From: Pegea sp. RAD2-039
Lineage: Eukaryota; Chordata; Thaliacea; Salpida; Salpidae
Direction of reading: 5' to 3'
DNA: 64,000 nucleotides
NCBI GenBank assembly: GCA_034620365.1
Contig: JAQGEQ010000225.1
Location: 806,001 to 870,000 of the forward strand
The notes beneath the pieces were generated by a model. The model was not told the origin of the DNA. It did no database searches and worked only from the letters and a program-made list of their open reading frames with translations. The position numbers were made by a program, and so were the translations under genes. Positions within the stretch are counted from its first letter, which is position 1. Each line of letters starts with the position of its first letter. This document shows, in pieces, positions 15,001 to 32,513 of this stretch.

Positions 15001-18000
15001 AAAAAATGTTGAATTTTACAGACTTTTACATGTTGGTAAATACTGATGAGAGTGGGAACCTTCAATTCACAGCATCTATTTTTGGAGAAGCTTTAAAAGA
15101 TGTTGAAAATCTTTCAGGAATTCTGAGTTACAATCGTACATGTTTACAATATCACAACTGGGAGTATAAAGAGAAGTTAAAAGAAGTTGAATGTAAGATA
15201 AAGTTGATTTCTCAAACGTTAATATGAAATCAAAATTGATTTTTAAATAACAAGATCTATAAAGAAATAGATCTTTATCAACTTGTGGACTTATAATATG
15301 ATTGAAAAAATAATAGGTAACTTGGAAGACGACAGTAAGCATCAAAGACTTGATGAAAAACATCACCCGGATGTAAATCCATTAATATATAATTTTGAAG
15401 AAGAAATTGATGAAAAGGAGAAAATCTTGAATAAGCATCAGCAATTACCATTTAAAGGTAATCTTGATCTAAAGTTTAAAATTAAATGACGAAAGTGAAA
15501 ACTATTAGCTACTGAAAAAATACTTATCATTGCCACAAAGCGACCAGACGGCGGCTACAACGCTTTAATCAACACATCAAATATTTACGGAAAGGTGGAA
15601 TTTGAAAATGATTTATGGGAAGAAAAATCAGAGAGTTTGCAACTATTGTAAGTGATTAAATCGTTCATTCATGCGTGAAAGACATCATTAAATCTTAATT
15701 AATAGTGATTATGAGAATCATTATTCAGATCAACAAACTTGTCAAATCTTATTGGAACCAAAATGAGAATTGTAAACGAAGAAACGAAAACTTCTAAATT
15801 GATTTTTCCTTCAATTATTATTTGTAATTGTAAAAATGGTGTTTGTGTAACTGATGTAGAATCTATTGTGAATTCTACGATGGGTCCTTATCCTGTTAAT
15901 GGAGCTTGTCGTTGCCATGACGACTTTGAAGGCATTGATTGCTCACAATTAGTTGTTGGTTGCAGGTTAAAGAAAAGTGTCTTGATAATCAGCTGGTTTG
16001 TAACAAATTATTTGCAGAGATAAACCCTGTTTTGAAGACGTGTCTTGTTCCAATCAATTACCAGCTGGAAATGGGTACAAATGTGATTCATGTCCAATAT
16101 ATTTTGATGGAGGCAATGGCGAAACATGTTACCATGAAAACCCATGCTTGATGAAAAAGGGTTTAGGAGAGGCTAGCTTATGTGAGAATGCCGCGTGTGT
16201 TCATTTGCTGGGTGGTTACGAATGTCAATGCCACGAAGGTTTCGTGAAAAACCTCACAAATCAAAATTCTTGTCATGGTAGTTTATAGATATGATTAAAA
16301 TAAAAAAGATTTAACTTATTGCTTTTGTAGATGAAGATGAATGCTCAGAAGATGATATCAAAGGATGCGATGAAGAAGTAGAAATTTGTGTAAATACTGC
16401 GGGGTCTTTTGAATGTATTTGTCAGCAAGGATTTGTAAAGGTATTACTCACAATATATTAAAATATTTAAACAATATTCAGAGTTGTTGCATTCTCAGTT
16501 GTTAGAAACTTTGAATATAATCTATTTATGTTATTTATTATTATACTATTATACTTATATATTTTTTATATATACAATTTATATTATAATTTATTATTAT
16601 AATTATTTATTTATTTTAGATTTATATATTTCGTTGTAAAATTTCGTGAAGTCACCTTAATAATTTGACTGCTTATCGTCTAAGTGTTTAATTTAATCAT
16701 TTAAACATTATTTATTTAATAACTATGATAAATTATTAATAAGATCAATTGCTCTCATTGACAAACTCTTATTACGCTCATCTACTTATCCATACACTCA
16801 ATTTAAACAGTATAAATATATAATGTAGTAAATAAAAAGGCATACAAGCCATCAGCAGACGTAACTTTACTTTTAAATGAGTAGATTTTGTCTAAAAATA
16901 ATGATTAAAAAATAAAAGCTTTGTTCGGTTTTTGAAAAATAATAATTATATTTTTATATCACTATTTGTCTTGATTTTTTATTTTATTCTAGCTACTATT
17001 GAATGTTCAATTTGTTAGCAAGATATGGTTAGATTAGAATATCAGCTAATATAAAAAACTTTTTCTTGAAATAACTGCAGTAAAAACCACTTGCTTCAGT
17101 TTTATACAAAATATTTTACCTTTAAAACACTTATAGTGAAACTAACTTTGATTGAAATATTTAACTAAAATTTTAATAAAACAAACGATTTTTTTCAACA
17201 AAATATCTTTTATAGCTAGTTGAAAATGGGTCTTGTGTTGATATTGATGAATGCTTAGATAACAAAGCAGGTTGTGAAAGAAGATGTGAAAATACATTTG
17301 GAAGTTTCAAGTGTGTTTGTGAAGTTGGATATAAACTGAACGATGATAGTGTTTCGTGTTATGGTTTGTAAGCAATCACTTTGAATTCAATCATTAAAAA
17401 ACCATTTATCATAAATGGTTTTCAGAGTATGATGAGTGTGATGAATATGCCAACAGTATCTGTCAACAAGTATGTATAGATGTTGATAAAGGTGAACCAT
17501 TCAAGTGCGGTTGTTTCCCAAATTATTATCTTTCAAACAACTACAAGGACTGTATTCTAAATGCTTCGTTCACAACTCATGAAGTAAACTTCACAATTTA
17601 TAATACCTTTCGATTTCAAATTTACAAATATTTTTCAGATTCAAACAACTTCAGTTTTAACAACTCCTCAAGAAACTACAACAGACTCGACAACAGTATT
17701 TGTACGTGAGACAAGTACAAAAGAAACAACAAAAAACACCTTTTTATCTTCTGTACATTCAACTACATATCAACAAACGTCATCTCCATCAGCAGCTTCT
17801 ACTGATACTTTAAGCACAACTACTTCAAAAGGTTTTTAAATAAAATATAATCATTAAAATTGAATTTGAATGAGTTTGAGCAAAAAGAAAAAAGCATTTG
17901 GGCAAATTACGTTTGGTGCTTCACTACCTTTGCTGAAGATTTTTATTTATTCTATATAATTGTTATATACAAGATAAGGTTTTCTTTTAAAAGTTGTTGT

Positions 18001-19164
18001 ATAGCTTAAAATTTAGATTTAAAGCTTTAGTTTCAGTTTGATAAAAAATATAGAAGAGATAATTTCAAGTAGTTGACAATTTCACAAATAATTTATCCAC
18101 TTTTCCAAGAATTGTAGCAAAAAAAATCATTTTAATAAGATGACATTCAAAGTTTAGATATCTTCATCACCTTTCTGTATTCTTTTACCTTAATACTACT
18201 TTTGATAGAACTAACATAAACTGATACAATTTGTTTTAAGGAACAATTCTATTTTCAACAAACTTCAAAACGACAAGAGTTTCATCAACATCACAAACAT
18301 CAGAAACAACGATCTTGATCGCAAATACTTCAACTTCTCTTCCTATGGTTTGAAGATACATCAATCACATCCACAGTTTGAAACTTTTGATCCTTCACAG
18401 AGCCACAATGACGCCATCATGGCGTCACTAACTTTACTGGAGCGACAAAAAGCTGAAAATGTTTTAAAAATGTTGTCAAAGATGCTGAGATTTGCAGATC
18501 CAGATATTTTGGAGTTTTTAGCAAAACTCTTCAGCTTATCTTTAAACTCTACTTGTGAAGATCTGTACAAAAAATTTCGTTCATCTCATCTGAATAATTG
18601 TCAGATTTCGAGTGATCCAAAACTATTTATGATCTTATCTTACCTTCATGAACATCAGAACTCTTCAGTGAGTGTCAGATATAATCTCTTGTGGTGATAT
18701 CTTAATGATCTTATAGATGCTTAAACTGGAGATTAATGTCCCAAGAAGAGCAAAACATATCTTCAGTAATAACCACTTAGCAACTCTTGGAAGGGTCTTT
18801 AAGATGCTGAAGAAAGTGGAAAATTGTCAGAATGAAATCTCACAGATGTGCAATGAAGCAGAACAACATCGATTGGAAATGGAATCTAGAAAGCTCCAAA
18901 CACCATCAGCTGTAGAAACTACATCTTTACATAGTTAGTGTTAAATAATCCGAGGTATTACTAAATAATCATCAAATTGTAACAGTTATTGCAGATAGTA
19001 GCGTTTCATTGTGGGTTGTTATAGTAATATGTATGTCTACCTTCGCGTTTTTCCTTTTTTTGGTATCATTTACTCGTTTGGTTTGCTCCTGGACGAAGAG
19101 AAGAGAAGGAAAGATCAACGAAAGAGCAACTCAAAAGTTTGATAATTTTTGCCAAATCATTTAG
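9086..19164 (+). CDS. MUC4-like multidomain adhesion/mucin transmembrane protein (NIDO-AMOP-VWD-like-EGF)
   Basis: Type I membrane protein of 1618 residues. Exons: 9086-9149, 9282-9470, 9769-9909, 9957-10096, 10146-10332, 10435-10566, 11093-11236, 11373-11533, 12652-12840, 12893-13048, 13177-13413, 13478-13745, 13801-14025, 14569-14703, 14799-14969, 15022-15192, 15317-15457, 15509-15647, 15729-15965, 16018-16277, 16331-16440, 17216-17363, 17426-17583, 17639-17831, 18241-18347, 18401-18667, 18717-18933, 18995-19164. Phases close at 4857 nt. Domains by residue: signal peptide 1-20; Sushi 25-84; EGF 85-131; TSP1 132-190 (WSNW, CTSTC); EGF about 195-240; two cbEGF (DIDEC, DLDEC) 241-332; NIDO 333-580 ([11 protein letters not shown]); AMOP about 590-690 (CVKWY, CCYD); VWD-like to about 997, without GDPH; EGF and cbEGF modules 1020-1300; Ser/Thr-rich stalk 1302-1401; unrecognised 160 residues; TM about 1567-1592; short basic tail. 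NIDO-AMOP-VWD-EGF is the MUC4 order; the Sushi and TSP1 modules are not in human MUC4. Probable role: epithelial surface adhesion or mucin (inference). AATAAA at about 19494. Confidence 0.85.
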
Positions 19165-20039
19165 TAAAAGACTTGATGTTTACAGACTTGGATGTGAATG
19201 GCCACGAGTAATCGAGCGCTGGGAACTATGAAATCATCAAGCAACAATTGTTCAAAACAACTTTCAAGTCATTTACAAGTTTTTGATAACTTTTCAAATC
19301 GTTCCTAATTTTTTATATTTCAAAAAACGTATTTCTAAATATTTCGAAGTCTTCTATCTTTTAGAATTATAGATTAAACTTTTTCATCGAGATTTTATTG
19401 CTTCTATTGTTGCATGAGGTTCGAATTGTGTAGTTTTTTAATGAAATTTTTTACTAAACTTCTTGATACGTTTTATGAATCAGTGTAGTCTCAAATAAAC
19501 AAACAATTAAGTTCGATTTTAGAAAAAAATAGCAAAGTAAAATTGAAATAAGTTATCGAAGCAGTTATTAATCTGGTATGACTCAAACCTAGTTATTTCA
19601 TTTGATCTGATTTAGTTGACAACGGCCATGCATATACATGCCATGGTAAAAGCTATGGATATCCAGTTGTTGCCCATGTAGCAGGACTCCACTCTCCACG
19701 TCAACAAGGTTATACAGCAGAAAAGACAGACTGAGTACAGTGACGAACTGTTACAGGGTTAGGGATAGTGCGAAAGTAAATTCTATACCTTGCGTTATGT
19801 ATGAGCTTAAGGATGGGGTAATGGCTATTGTTTAGGCTGAGTTCTTTTTGAATTTTGATACTTTTCATTGCATCATGATTTAAATGATATGTTTCAGCGT
19901 GTCTGTGTTTCATGTGTTGGGATAGTCTATTTTTTTGTTTTGAATGATGTTGGTTTTCGACAAAGTATGAATGTAAAGTTGCAAATACTTTCAGTGGTCG
20001 AGATGCTTGCTGGTGGTATTGTTGTAGAGGTTCATACTA
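19165..20039. other. Intergenic DNA with a dispersed repeat fragment
   Basis: 3' flank of the MUC4-like gene. The first 450 bases are AT-rich with nothing recognisable beyond the AATAAA at about 19494. Around 19620-19700 lies a fragment (core GTTGCCCATGTAGCAGGACT, then CTCCACTCTCCACGTCA) with an inverted partner at 49935-50010, so it is an interspersed repeat. No coding exon supported. Confidence 0.6.
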
Positions 20040-20310
20040 TATTCTAAAGAAGCTGATCTAAGAAATCTAGAAAGAAAAATATGTAACACATGGCATTTCA
20101 GTAGTCCTAAAAATATATAATTTGAGGGAAGAACCAATGGAAAAGAAAGCATCAAACTTAAAGTCAACTAAATTGTGGATAATTTTGAAATAAGAATTAA
20201 TTTGTATTTAATCCGTCCAATTTCCAAAGTATCTATCTGTAAGAAGCTGAGACGATGTTTAAATTAGGGTATCTAATATTAAATTTCAAGCTTATCAATC
20301 TTATAAATGT
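20040..20310 (-). mobile_element. LINE relic, RT C-terminal fragment
   Basis: Nucleotide sequence at 20110-20310 is a diverged copy of 20755-20945, both on the minus strand. Shared landmarks include TTAAATTGTGGATAATTTTGAAA and the AAGAAGCTGAGA block. It corresponds to the C-terminal end of the reverse-transcriptase ORF of the CR1/jockey-type LINE seen better at 47904-49655. No open frame remains. It stands next to the longer copy at 20366-22480. Confidence 0.6.
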
Positions 20311-20365
20311 TATTATTATTATTATTTTTATAATTGCTAATATTTCACAGAAAATTGTTTGAATT

Positions 20366-22480
20366 ATTTATTTATTTCAATAAATGTCAAAGAGGATACC
20401 TGAAGAGAGCATCTCCCACTAACACATATTCTCACAAATAACATCTGGTAAGTTAGAAATCTAGAAAGTAAAAGATGTAACACATGACATTTCAGTAGTC
20501 ATCAAAGTATATAACAGTGAACAATTACATGAAATTTAAGTTAATAATATTCAAAGAGAAAAAATTCACAATTTAGAAATGGCAATGTTGGTAATAATAT
20601 AATGGTTCAACTTCTGCTTGAACAACGCGAGCGACTTCGACATGACAATGTCTGATGGCATCTGGTTTCAACTACTAATTGTGCAGAATAAGAAAAAAAT
20701 TGATCTGATTAACGTACTAGGTGATATGGGCTTATTAAGATGTAATGTGTGTCGCCTGAGTTGATATAACTTGAAGGAAGGACTAATAGAAAAGAAATCG
20801 TCAAATATAATGTCACTTAAATTGTGGATAATTTTGAAAATAAGAATTAAGCTGTATTTAATCTGTCGAATTTTCAAAGTATCTAAATTCAAGAAGCTGA
20901 GATGATGTTTATAACTATCGTGTTTAATGTTAAGTTTCCTGCATACCAATCTCGTAAATGTAGACTGAACAGATTCAATTTTTTTGATATCACTAACTTT
21001 ATATTGCATCTATGGATTCATAGAAAAGTTTGATGGAGCTTGAATTCAATCATGTTGTGATCGCATGTTAGAGCAAAACGTTCTTTTTGATCAACATAAA
21101 AGATGTTCTCAGGTTTTGATTTGATCCAAAGATCCAAAGTTTATCACTAACTTGGCTTAGAATAGTAATTATCTGAGATAGGTTATTAGCACCGAGAAAG
21201 CTTGCAAAGGCATGACTTAAAATGGCTTGATTAGGATTTTTGCATTTGAAGTTAAACGATTTTCACAGAATGCTGAATTCGGGTTATTCCAATCAATTTT
21301 ACTAAAATTAAAATTAAAAATAAGGCCTTAGCAGTAACCTTGTCATTACTTTTAAAAGGTAGTAGGTACATATTAAATGAAGAATTTGGACTTCGATTAA
21401 TGAAAATCGAAAGCAATAATCTTAAATTCAAGACAATTAATTGGATCGATCTGAATTCTGAAGATCTTAGGTTCAAGGAAAGGTTTGTAAATAATGCAAA
21501 CACTACTGCTTCTATCATACAGTCTTTCACAACGCAAAACATAAAAAAGATTACCGTCAACTAGAAAAGAATCAGGATAAAACGGTTTCAACCAAGTTTC
21601 AGTAATAAAAACAAATGTGAAATCTTGGGATTGCAAAAGAGCTTTCTATTGAAAAATTTTGTTAATAATCGACCTTGCCTTGAAGAACATACCTAATGTG
21701 ATAGAAGAATTGTAATTTTGATTTTTATGAGATTTGATGATGGGCTTCTGTAAATTGATATCTCGAGGTGGAAGAATGTTATTCTCAATTGTGTGCGGAG
21801 AGAATATGAAAAAAGAGAATGTGGGACCAGTGGTTATTTACTATTTCCGTTTTTGAAAAAACCTGGAAAACTCTTAAGGGTTATGGTGGAACTCGAACTT
21901 TGTATTTGTAATCAGTTGGTTGTTCTTTCTGATTTCTGTTATATGCTTCTTTTAGAAGACGCTTATTTTCTAAGTAATCATCTTCACACATATCATGCGC
22001 TATTCTAATTCCCATAAATTTTTTGTCAAGCTTTAGCTAATACAGCTTGACAAGAAGCTTGTGTTTGTCCTAAATTTGCTGAAAGGAAAATTTCAACTGC
22101 CTTTGATGATTGAAGTTCTTTGTTGTAAATCGTTAAATGATAGAGTTGGAACGTCCACAAAATCACGGATTTGAGAACACATTTGATAAAGAAAATTACT
22201 ACGATCATCTATATTAGTTTCACAGATATTAAAGATGATGGCATCCTTTTCTTTGTCTTCAAGGTCCAAATGCTAGAATTTTTGACGGAATCGGAATCAA
22301 TGACAACTGAGGCCCATGTGAGAGGTTTCTTTGTATAGGCATCCGTTTAAACAAACTAATCTTTTTTCGTTGATATTGGCAGCATCGTTACCAATTTCAG
22401 ATTTAAATTTGATGATTTCATCGGATATAATTTTGCTGATGTCGGATAGCAGATTTGAATAAGAATTAAAGGAGCTATAT
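20366..22480 (-). mobile_element. Degraded CR1/jockey-type LINE, internally deleted
   Basis: Reading leftwards from 22480. First comes an ORF1 segment (about 22480-22000) aligning with residues around 150-220 of the 531-codon ORF at 47904: KKPLTWAS-VV, then IIF and FVD-P. Next is an AP-endonuclease segment (about 21660-21010) with FVFITETWLKP and later NTLDL-like and CDHN-type residues. Then the RT C-terminal region (21009-20590), with ESVQSTFTRLVCRKLNIK and FFSISPSF close to the 49.1 kb copy. The element ends in the family 3' tail (20440-20366) with its ATAAATAAATAA run. Frameshifts and stops interrupt it, and the RT catalytic core between endonuclease and C-terminus is missing. Its deletion differs from the one in the 47.9 kb copy. 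Confidence 0.75.
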
Positions 22481-24287
22481 GTTATGTGCTCTTACAGGTT
22501 CTACATTTAATTCAGATAGAATTAAAACCGACTTCCTTCATCTGGTTCCTTCATTAACTACAGGTGAGATGAAACCAAGAGAGATATTTAAAACATTTTT
22601 TCGATGGATCTTAACCAGAGCAAATTTTTTTTGTAGGATTGGCAATTGCCATTGTAAGCTTGTTTTAATGAAATGGTTTCGTCATAATTTTTTTGTATAC
22701 TGGAATGTAAGATCTTGCCACTTGATGTTAGAACTTTATGTTTAAAGTATATAGGATCTGTAATTCAAGCTCTACATAGTATTAGATTTTCTATTTATTT
22801 ATTTATTTATTTATTTTATTAAAATAAAACTAGAGGATAATTGATTGTAAGACGAGCAGTTAGATTGTTGCTAAGAGTGGCTCGCTGGTATAATTAATAA
22901 CTGATAAAATATTTCTATTTCATTAAAGCTATAAAACATTTTATATTTTTCTCTTTACTAGTTGAAGTCACTGAAAAACAAAATACTTTCAAAATCTACT
23001 CGAGCTGAAATAGATTTTACAACTATATTTTAAACAAAATATCAACTCTGAAAGCTCGAAACAGTGACACAATTTAAATCATCAATTTGTAAATTGTGAT
23101 TGATTATCAATTGATTTATAAGAATTTATAGAAACAAAAAATTGTTTTAATCTCTTGTAACTTTCATTTAAAACTAAAATTATTTTCGATCAAAATTAAT
23201 AATGAATTTCAAATTTTAATACCTATTGTAACCATTTGATATCATATTCTGTTTAACTTTTTTGAATTGTATTTCTAACGAAAGATTTTTTGTTTTAGGG
23301 AGTTGTAATTTTAGCAAAAAAAAAATTAAAGAACCAGAAGGACTTTCATACTATTCACAGAAGTCTCTTTTAGAAATCTTCTTTTAATAATTACTTGAAA
23401 ATCTATTCATTGTGGTGTTGATGATAAAAGGTTTTTTACATTTTTTTGTTTTCAGAAACTGGAATACTTCAAATAATGAAAATAAGATCAAAAGATTATG
23501 TATATTAAAGGAAATGATTATTTTCATATTTTAAAGACATAGAACCGTTTTTAAACAATTTTTGCAAGCAAAAATTTTATGACTTGCTCAATTATTATTT
23601 CTAAATGTTTTCTGAGCCTCTCTGAAAGCTAGTTTTATTTACAAAAGAATTTATGATTCATTCTAAAGACTTCCAGCGTATTCTGGCTTACTATTATAAA
23701 TTTGAGTTTATTTCAATATTTCCAGAAGTTCTAATTGAATAAAATAAAAATAGAATATTTTTTAAAGAGTTGAATAAAAATCAGAGATTCTTAAGATTAA
23801 ACTGACAGCAAGTCTTATTTAACTTTGATTTGATAAATAAATTTATTTTTTTAATTATTGAAAACTTGTTAAGATTATTTTAGATCATCTAACAATTTTG
23901 ACTTTGAATTGAAATACCACAAAACCTTTGGTTTAAAAAGTTAGATCACAAAACAGAAATCTGTTGATTTATTTAATCGGTAAAAATTCCCGACCAAAAA
24001 CGCCAAGTCTATGATGACAACAAATTTTTGTGTTTGACAAAAGATACTGAGAACTTGCGTGTTTCTAGCAGCAACTGCTAAAGACCTCTAACAGAAACTT
24101 TAAAGGAAGTACTGATGAGGTTCTAATGAAACCACTCACTACTAAATCATCCTACTTAAGCTTTCAACTTTCACAATTTTCATTAGAAGTTTTTTTATTG
24201 AAAAATCAATTTTATATAAAAATAAAGTTTCAGAAGAAGCAAAGTCCTTTAATCTTCATCCTCAACATCCGACATCTAAAGACATCT
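22481..24287. other. AT-rich intergenic DNA, nothing recognised
   Basis: Contains a TTTA/TATT microsatellite at about 22790-22820, possibly the end of an eroded retroelement. The rest is unassigned. It separates the 3' ends of the convergent MUC4-like and DHX16 genes apart from the retroelements. The DHX16 poly(A) signal is probably the reverse-strand AATAAA near 24195. Confidence 0.5.
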
Positions 24288-28612
<4,325 letters not shown>

Positions 28613-31600
28613 AATTTTTATTTATAAACAAATTTGTTATAGAAAAATAAATCTTTTAAAAAATTCTTAAATTCTAAATAAATACAATTTACGAGGTAAA
28701 AATTTATAATCAAATAAAAAATCATTAATAATTTGAATCTAAGAAAAATATAATGGTAACAGTACAAAGAATTTAAAAGATAAATTAAAAATATGAAATA
28801 AATAAAAGATATAGTTATTTATTAATTTTATTTATCAATAATAATTAATTATAAAAATAACTAGTTTTTGTACCAAGATTAAAAGATACAATAATACAAT
28901 GAAAGCTCTATTAGCAGCTATTTTTAAAATAAAAATAATTTGAAATATTAAAACAACAAAAAGTTTTAACTTTTTAGGTTCTAGTTAAGATAAATTAAAA
29001 ACTCAAACACATTGACTTAGCTACAGATCTAACTAAGTTCGAATCACAATTATTAAAAGATTACAATTTAATACAATACAACATTTTTAAACAAAAATAA
29101 GTTACTGAAATATATTTAAATATTTTCTACGCCAGTATATTAAAATTTGCTTCAGAAAAAGTAAAAAATGGCTTTTTACAGAAATGAAATTTGTAAGTTT
29201 TAGATTAAAACAAATTTTACTGTAGTAAGAAAGAATTGTTTTAAATAGTTTTTTTTTAACTAATTTAAATATTAGAAAATATTATTAAAAATATAAGCAT
29301 TTTTTTACCATAATTTACTTCAATGAATACAAGACAACTAATGATAGAAAGTATGATTTATAATTTTTTTGATAATTTGTACAAATTAATAAGTAAACCT
29401 TTTTTGTGACCTTATGAATTTATTACTATTTTGAACAACAAAATTAGATTTAATTAGACTTTTTTACTGTAATAAACATTTTATTTAAAAAGCTCATTAA
29501 GATTTTTAGTTTCGTAAAACAGATTATTATTTTTGTAGTAAACTATTACTGGGTAAGTAAGTGATGATCTTTCATACAGTAAAATAATTATACCTATAAC
29601 AGTAAAATCTAATAAAAAAATTAAGTTTAATCTATTTATTAGTTTTATTTAACAAATGAATATGGATGAAAAATAACACAGTTCTTATAGTGAACATAAA
29701 ACAATGTGACTGCAGAAAATAACAAATAAGTCTTAAATTAAGTTTATTTATTTATTCAATGCATGACGGCGAATGACAAACTCAATAGTTTATAGCGGAA
29801 AAAAACAAATATTATGAGTAAATAGGTAATTAGAAAGTTCTAAGGTATATCACAATTTAAAATTAATACGGAAGGAATTAAAACACTGTAGAAGTATAGA
29901 TAAAACGTAAATAATAAATGAAAAGTTTGATCTGACAAAATGAAGAGGTTATTACATGTCACTTGATAAGAAAGATACTTAAATCTTCTTAACAAAATAT
30001 AAATGCGATTTCTACTATTTATAAGTTTTTTGTAAGAAAGTAAAGTTATAGGAAGCTAACATTTTATTGTATATGACATCTTATATACTTCTTATTAGGG
30101 TGTTTAAAATATTCTTTTTTCTATACTATTCTTAAATATTGTCACAAAAATAGTCACAAGTTCTTAAAAATCACAAAAATTATGTTATGTAGTTTTATTT
30201 ATTATGGTATTTCCATGATATCATTTCAACTTTCAGAAAATTTTCTAAACTTTCTGATTTTATAATCCACTAAATTCTTTTCAAATATCTGAAAAGTCTT
30301 AATTTCATTTTTTAAATTATATTTTTAACCAATAATTACTTGCTAAACAATTTATTACAAGTTTGATTTGTATGCTTATCTTGTTAAAGGAGTAAATAAA
30401 TTTTACTTTATCATGATATTTCATACTTGTGTACATATTTGAAATTGATACTAATTTATTGAATTATATTTTAAACTTTTTATCAAAATTGATTTGAATT
30501 TAGATGAATTTTTGAAGCAAGAACTTGAATATTTTTGTTTAATTAAATAATACTAAAAGTTTGTTTTTTTAAATTTAACTAGTTTAAAAATGATAACATT
30601 AACCTTAAATAACTAATAAATAAAGAAAAATTTAGATATATTAGTTTTGACATAATAACATTACTAAAAAATTCAACAAAAATTTCAAAATTAAACAAAA
30701 AATTTGATCATAAAACAAATTATGTTTAATTATTTCGATTTAAAAATTTGGGCGAAAACGTAATTCCAAAAATTTTTAATCAAACTTTTTTTAAAGCATA
30801 AACAATTGAATAACTTTTCTTATAATCAATCAGAGACTCAATCAAGTTCTGTTTAAACTGAGTTTGGAAAAAGTAAAAAAGTCGATGTCCCCATAAAGCT
30901 TGAAATGGAAGTCAAATAAGTTTGTCGAAGATCTGAGTTTCTGTTCCAATCTAGTTCACAAAATAATTTTACAATTGATTATTAATTATCAACTGGCGTC
31001 TACGATTTAAAAAATCCAAACGAAACCAAAATAATCAATTCTATATGAGAGCTATATTTATGATAAATTTATTGGATTTGCGGAAAATAGGTTCAGTTCA
31101 GAACATGTAGATACTATATTGATATTAAAATAATTTTTCAGAAGTTGAATTGTTAGGGATCAGCTAAAGTCATAGGAATGTAAAAATTTGGAGTTTTCTT
31201 TTATTCAAGCTCTTACAGTATTTAATTAAAATAAAAATATTTGATTAATTTATGTCAACAAAAACCTTTTAATACAATTTGAAGATATATTTTACTATTT
31301 ACTAAAAATCAGTCATTTAAACAACAGTTTTTTTACAATGATTAAAATCTATAAATAAAAACGTTAATTATACATAAAACTTTAATTCTTAAAAACGTAA
31401 ATAATTTTATTTTTTCCTTGAAACCGAAAATCCTTATTTTAAAATTAACTTTTTAAAAAGTTAAATTATTTTTATCGATAATTTTATAATCAACGAAGTT
31501 TGTATACAAACAAATAGTGGGGTATAAAGTTTAAAAAAATTCTTTAATACTTTTATTTGTTTGTTTTCTAATTAAAGGAACTTTTAAATTAAAAAAATTA

Positions 31601-31945
31601 ATTATTCTAACTTCACCTAAAAAGCGAAAATAAGAATTAATTCTGATGAAAACTTTAAAAATAAAATGTTTATTTTACAAAACAGTAGAAAATGCTGTTA
31701 ACCTCAAAACCTTAACCCATATATTGGCTGAGATTTTAGTTTTAAAACCCAACTTATATATTATTTAGAATGTCGTTAAAAGCGAAAAATCAATTTGAAT
31801 TTGAAACCATTTCGACATTAGTAAAGTTCTAAAAGCTTCTAAAAATAAGTAAAAATTTTAATAGAAATCATAAAACGGCTGAAATAAAAACAGTTTTTTT
31901 CAAAATCCAAACAAATTTCGACCATCAACAACAACTTAAAGCAAA
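28613..31945. other. AT-rich intergenic DNA upstream of DHX16
   Basis: No coding exon, RNA gene or repeat family recognised. Presumably holds the DHX16 promoter near 28.6-28.8 kb and, at the other end, the 3' UTR of the minus-strand membrane-protein gene. Sequence is low-complexity A/T-rich throughout. Confidence 0.5.
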
Positions 31946-32513
31946 TCAAACATCTTCAATTCGTTCATTCTCATCTCCATAACAGCGATGGTAGTTATGA
32001 TCGGTGCTATCTTCACAGTTGAAACTCAAAATCATGTTGTCAGAGCGACTCGCAAAAGTTACGTATTCGTCGATCTGATGATGACTCATTAAATCATTTT
32101 TACAGCTTGCATAGTAAGGAGAAAACGCTGATAAAGGTTCGCTATCTTGAAGTATTCTTTCGTTTTGTAATGAAGATATATTCGAGACCTTGCTATCATC
32201 TTCACTTGAATCACTTCCAATCGTTGAAACATAAGTTATATATAAAATAACAAGAAGCGCGATAATAGCGCAAGATATTAATGTTGTTACCCCAGGATTT
32301 ATTGAAACTAAAACTTGAATTGTTGGTGTTGTAGTAATGTTAATATTTGATACCGTTGTCGACCTTTGAAAACTACAAAAAATATTTTTCAAGAAATAAA
32401 TTGTCTTTTAAGAATTGTTTTTTATTTAAAGTTTAGTATTTATTTATTTTAATTTCAGAAGAAATTGTTGTAAGATTTAGTAAGTTTATATCTTACTTGG
32501 TTTGTTCGTTCAT
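31946..32513 (-). CDS. Unrecognised small single-pass membrane protein, two exons
   Basis: Exon 1 is 32497-32513 (ATG, encoding MNEQT and two bases of the next codon). The donor is AA|GTAAGA and the acceptor TTTTTTGTAG; exon 2 is 31946-32372 with a TGA stop. The joined protein has 147 residues: a 30-residue Thr/Ser-rich N-terminus with two N-x-T/S-type sites (NIT), one strong hydrophobic segment (TLISCAIIALLVILYITYV, about residues 34-52), then an acidic Ser-rich tail with SDSSEDDS and several tyrosines (PYYAS, DEYVTF, NYHRCYGD). There is no signal peptide, so topology is probably signal-anchor with the N-terminus outside. I do not recognise a family. It could be the last part of a longer gene, but the exon-1 ATG with an in-phase donor suggests a complete short gene. 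Codon use and the long ORF in AT-rich DNA favour a real gene. Confidence 0.6.

Noticed and set aside
15952-16017. 14-nt or 22-nt introns to join the two EGF frames of the MUC4-like gene
   Set aside because: A single 51-nt intron 15966-16017 (CAG|GTTAAA ... TTTGCAG) gives the right phase and intact EGF spacing.
18348-18376. 29-nt intron ending at CCACAG
   Set aside because: The next acceptor (TTCACAG at 18400) also keeps phase and gives a 53-nt intron, matching the other short introns.
22479-22745. 88-codon plus-strand ORF near the LINE relic
   Set aside because: No similarity to LINE proteins in that frame and no splice context; lies at the edge of the minus-strand element.
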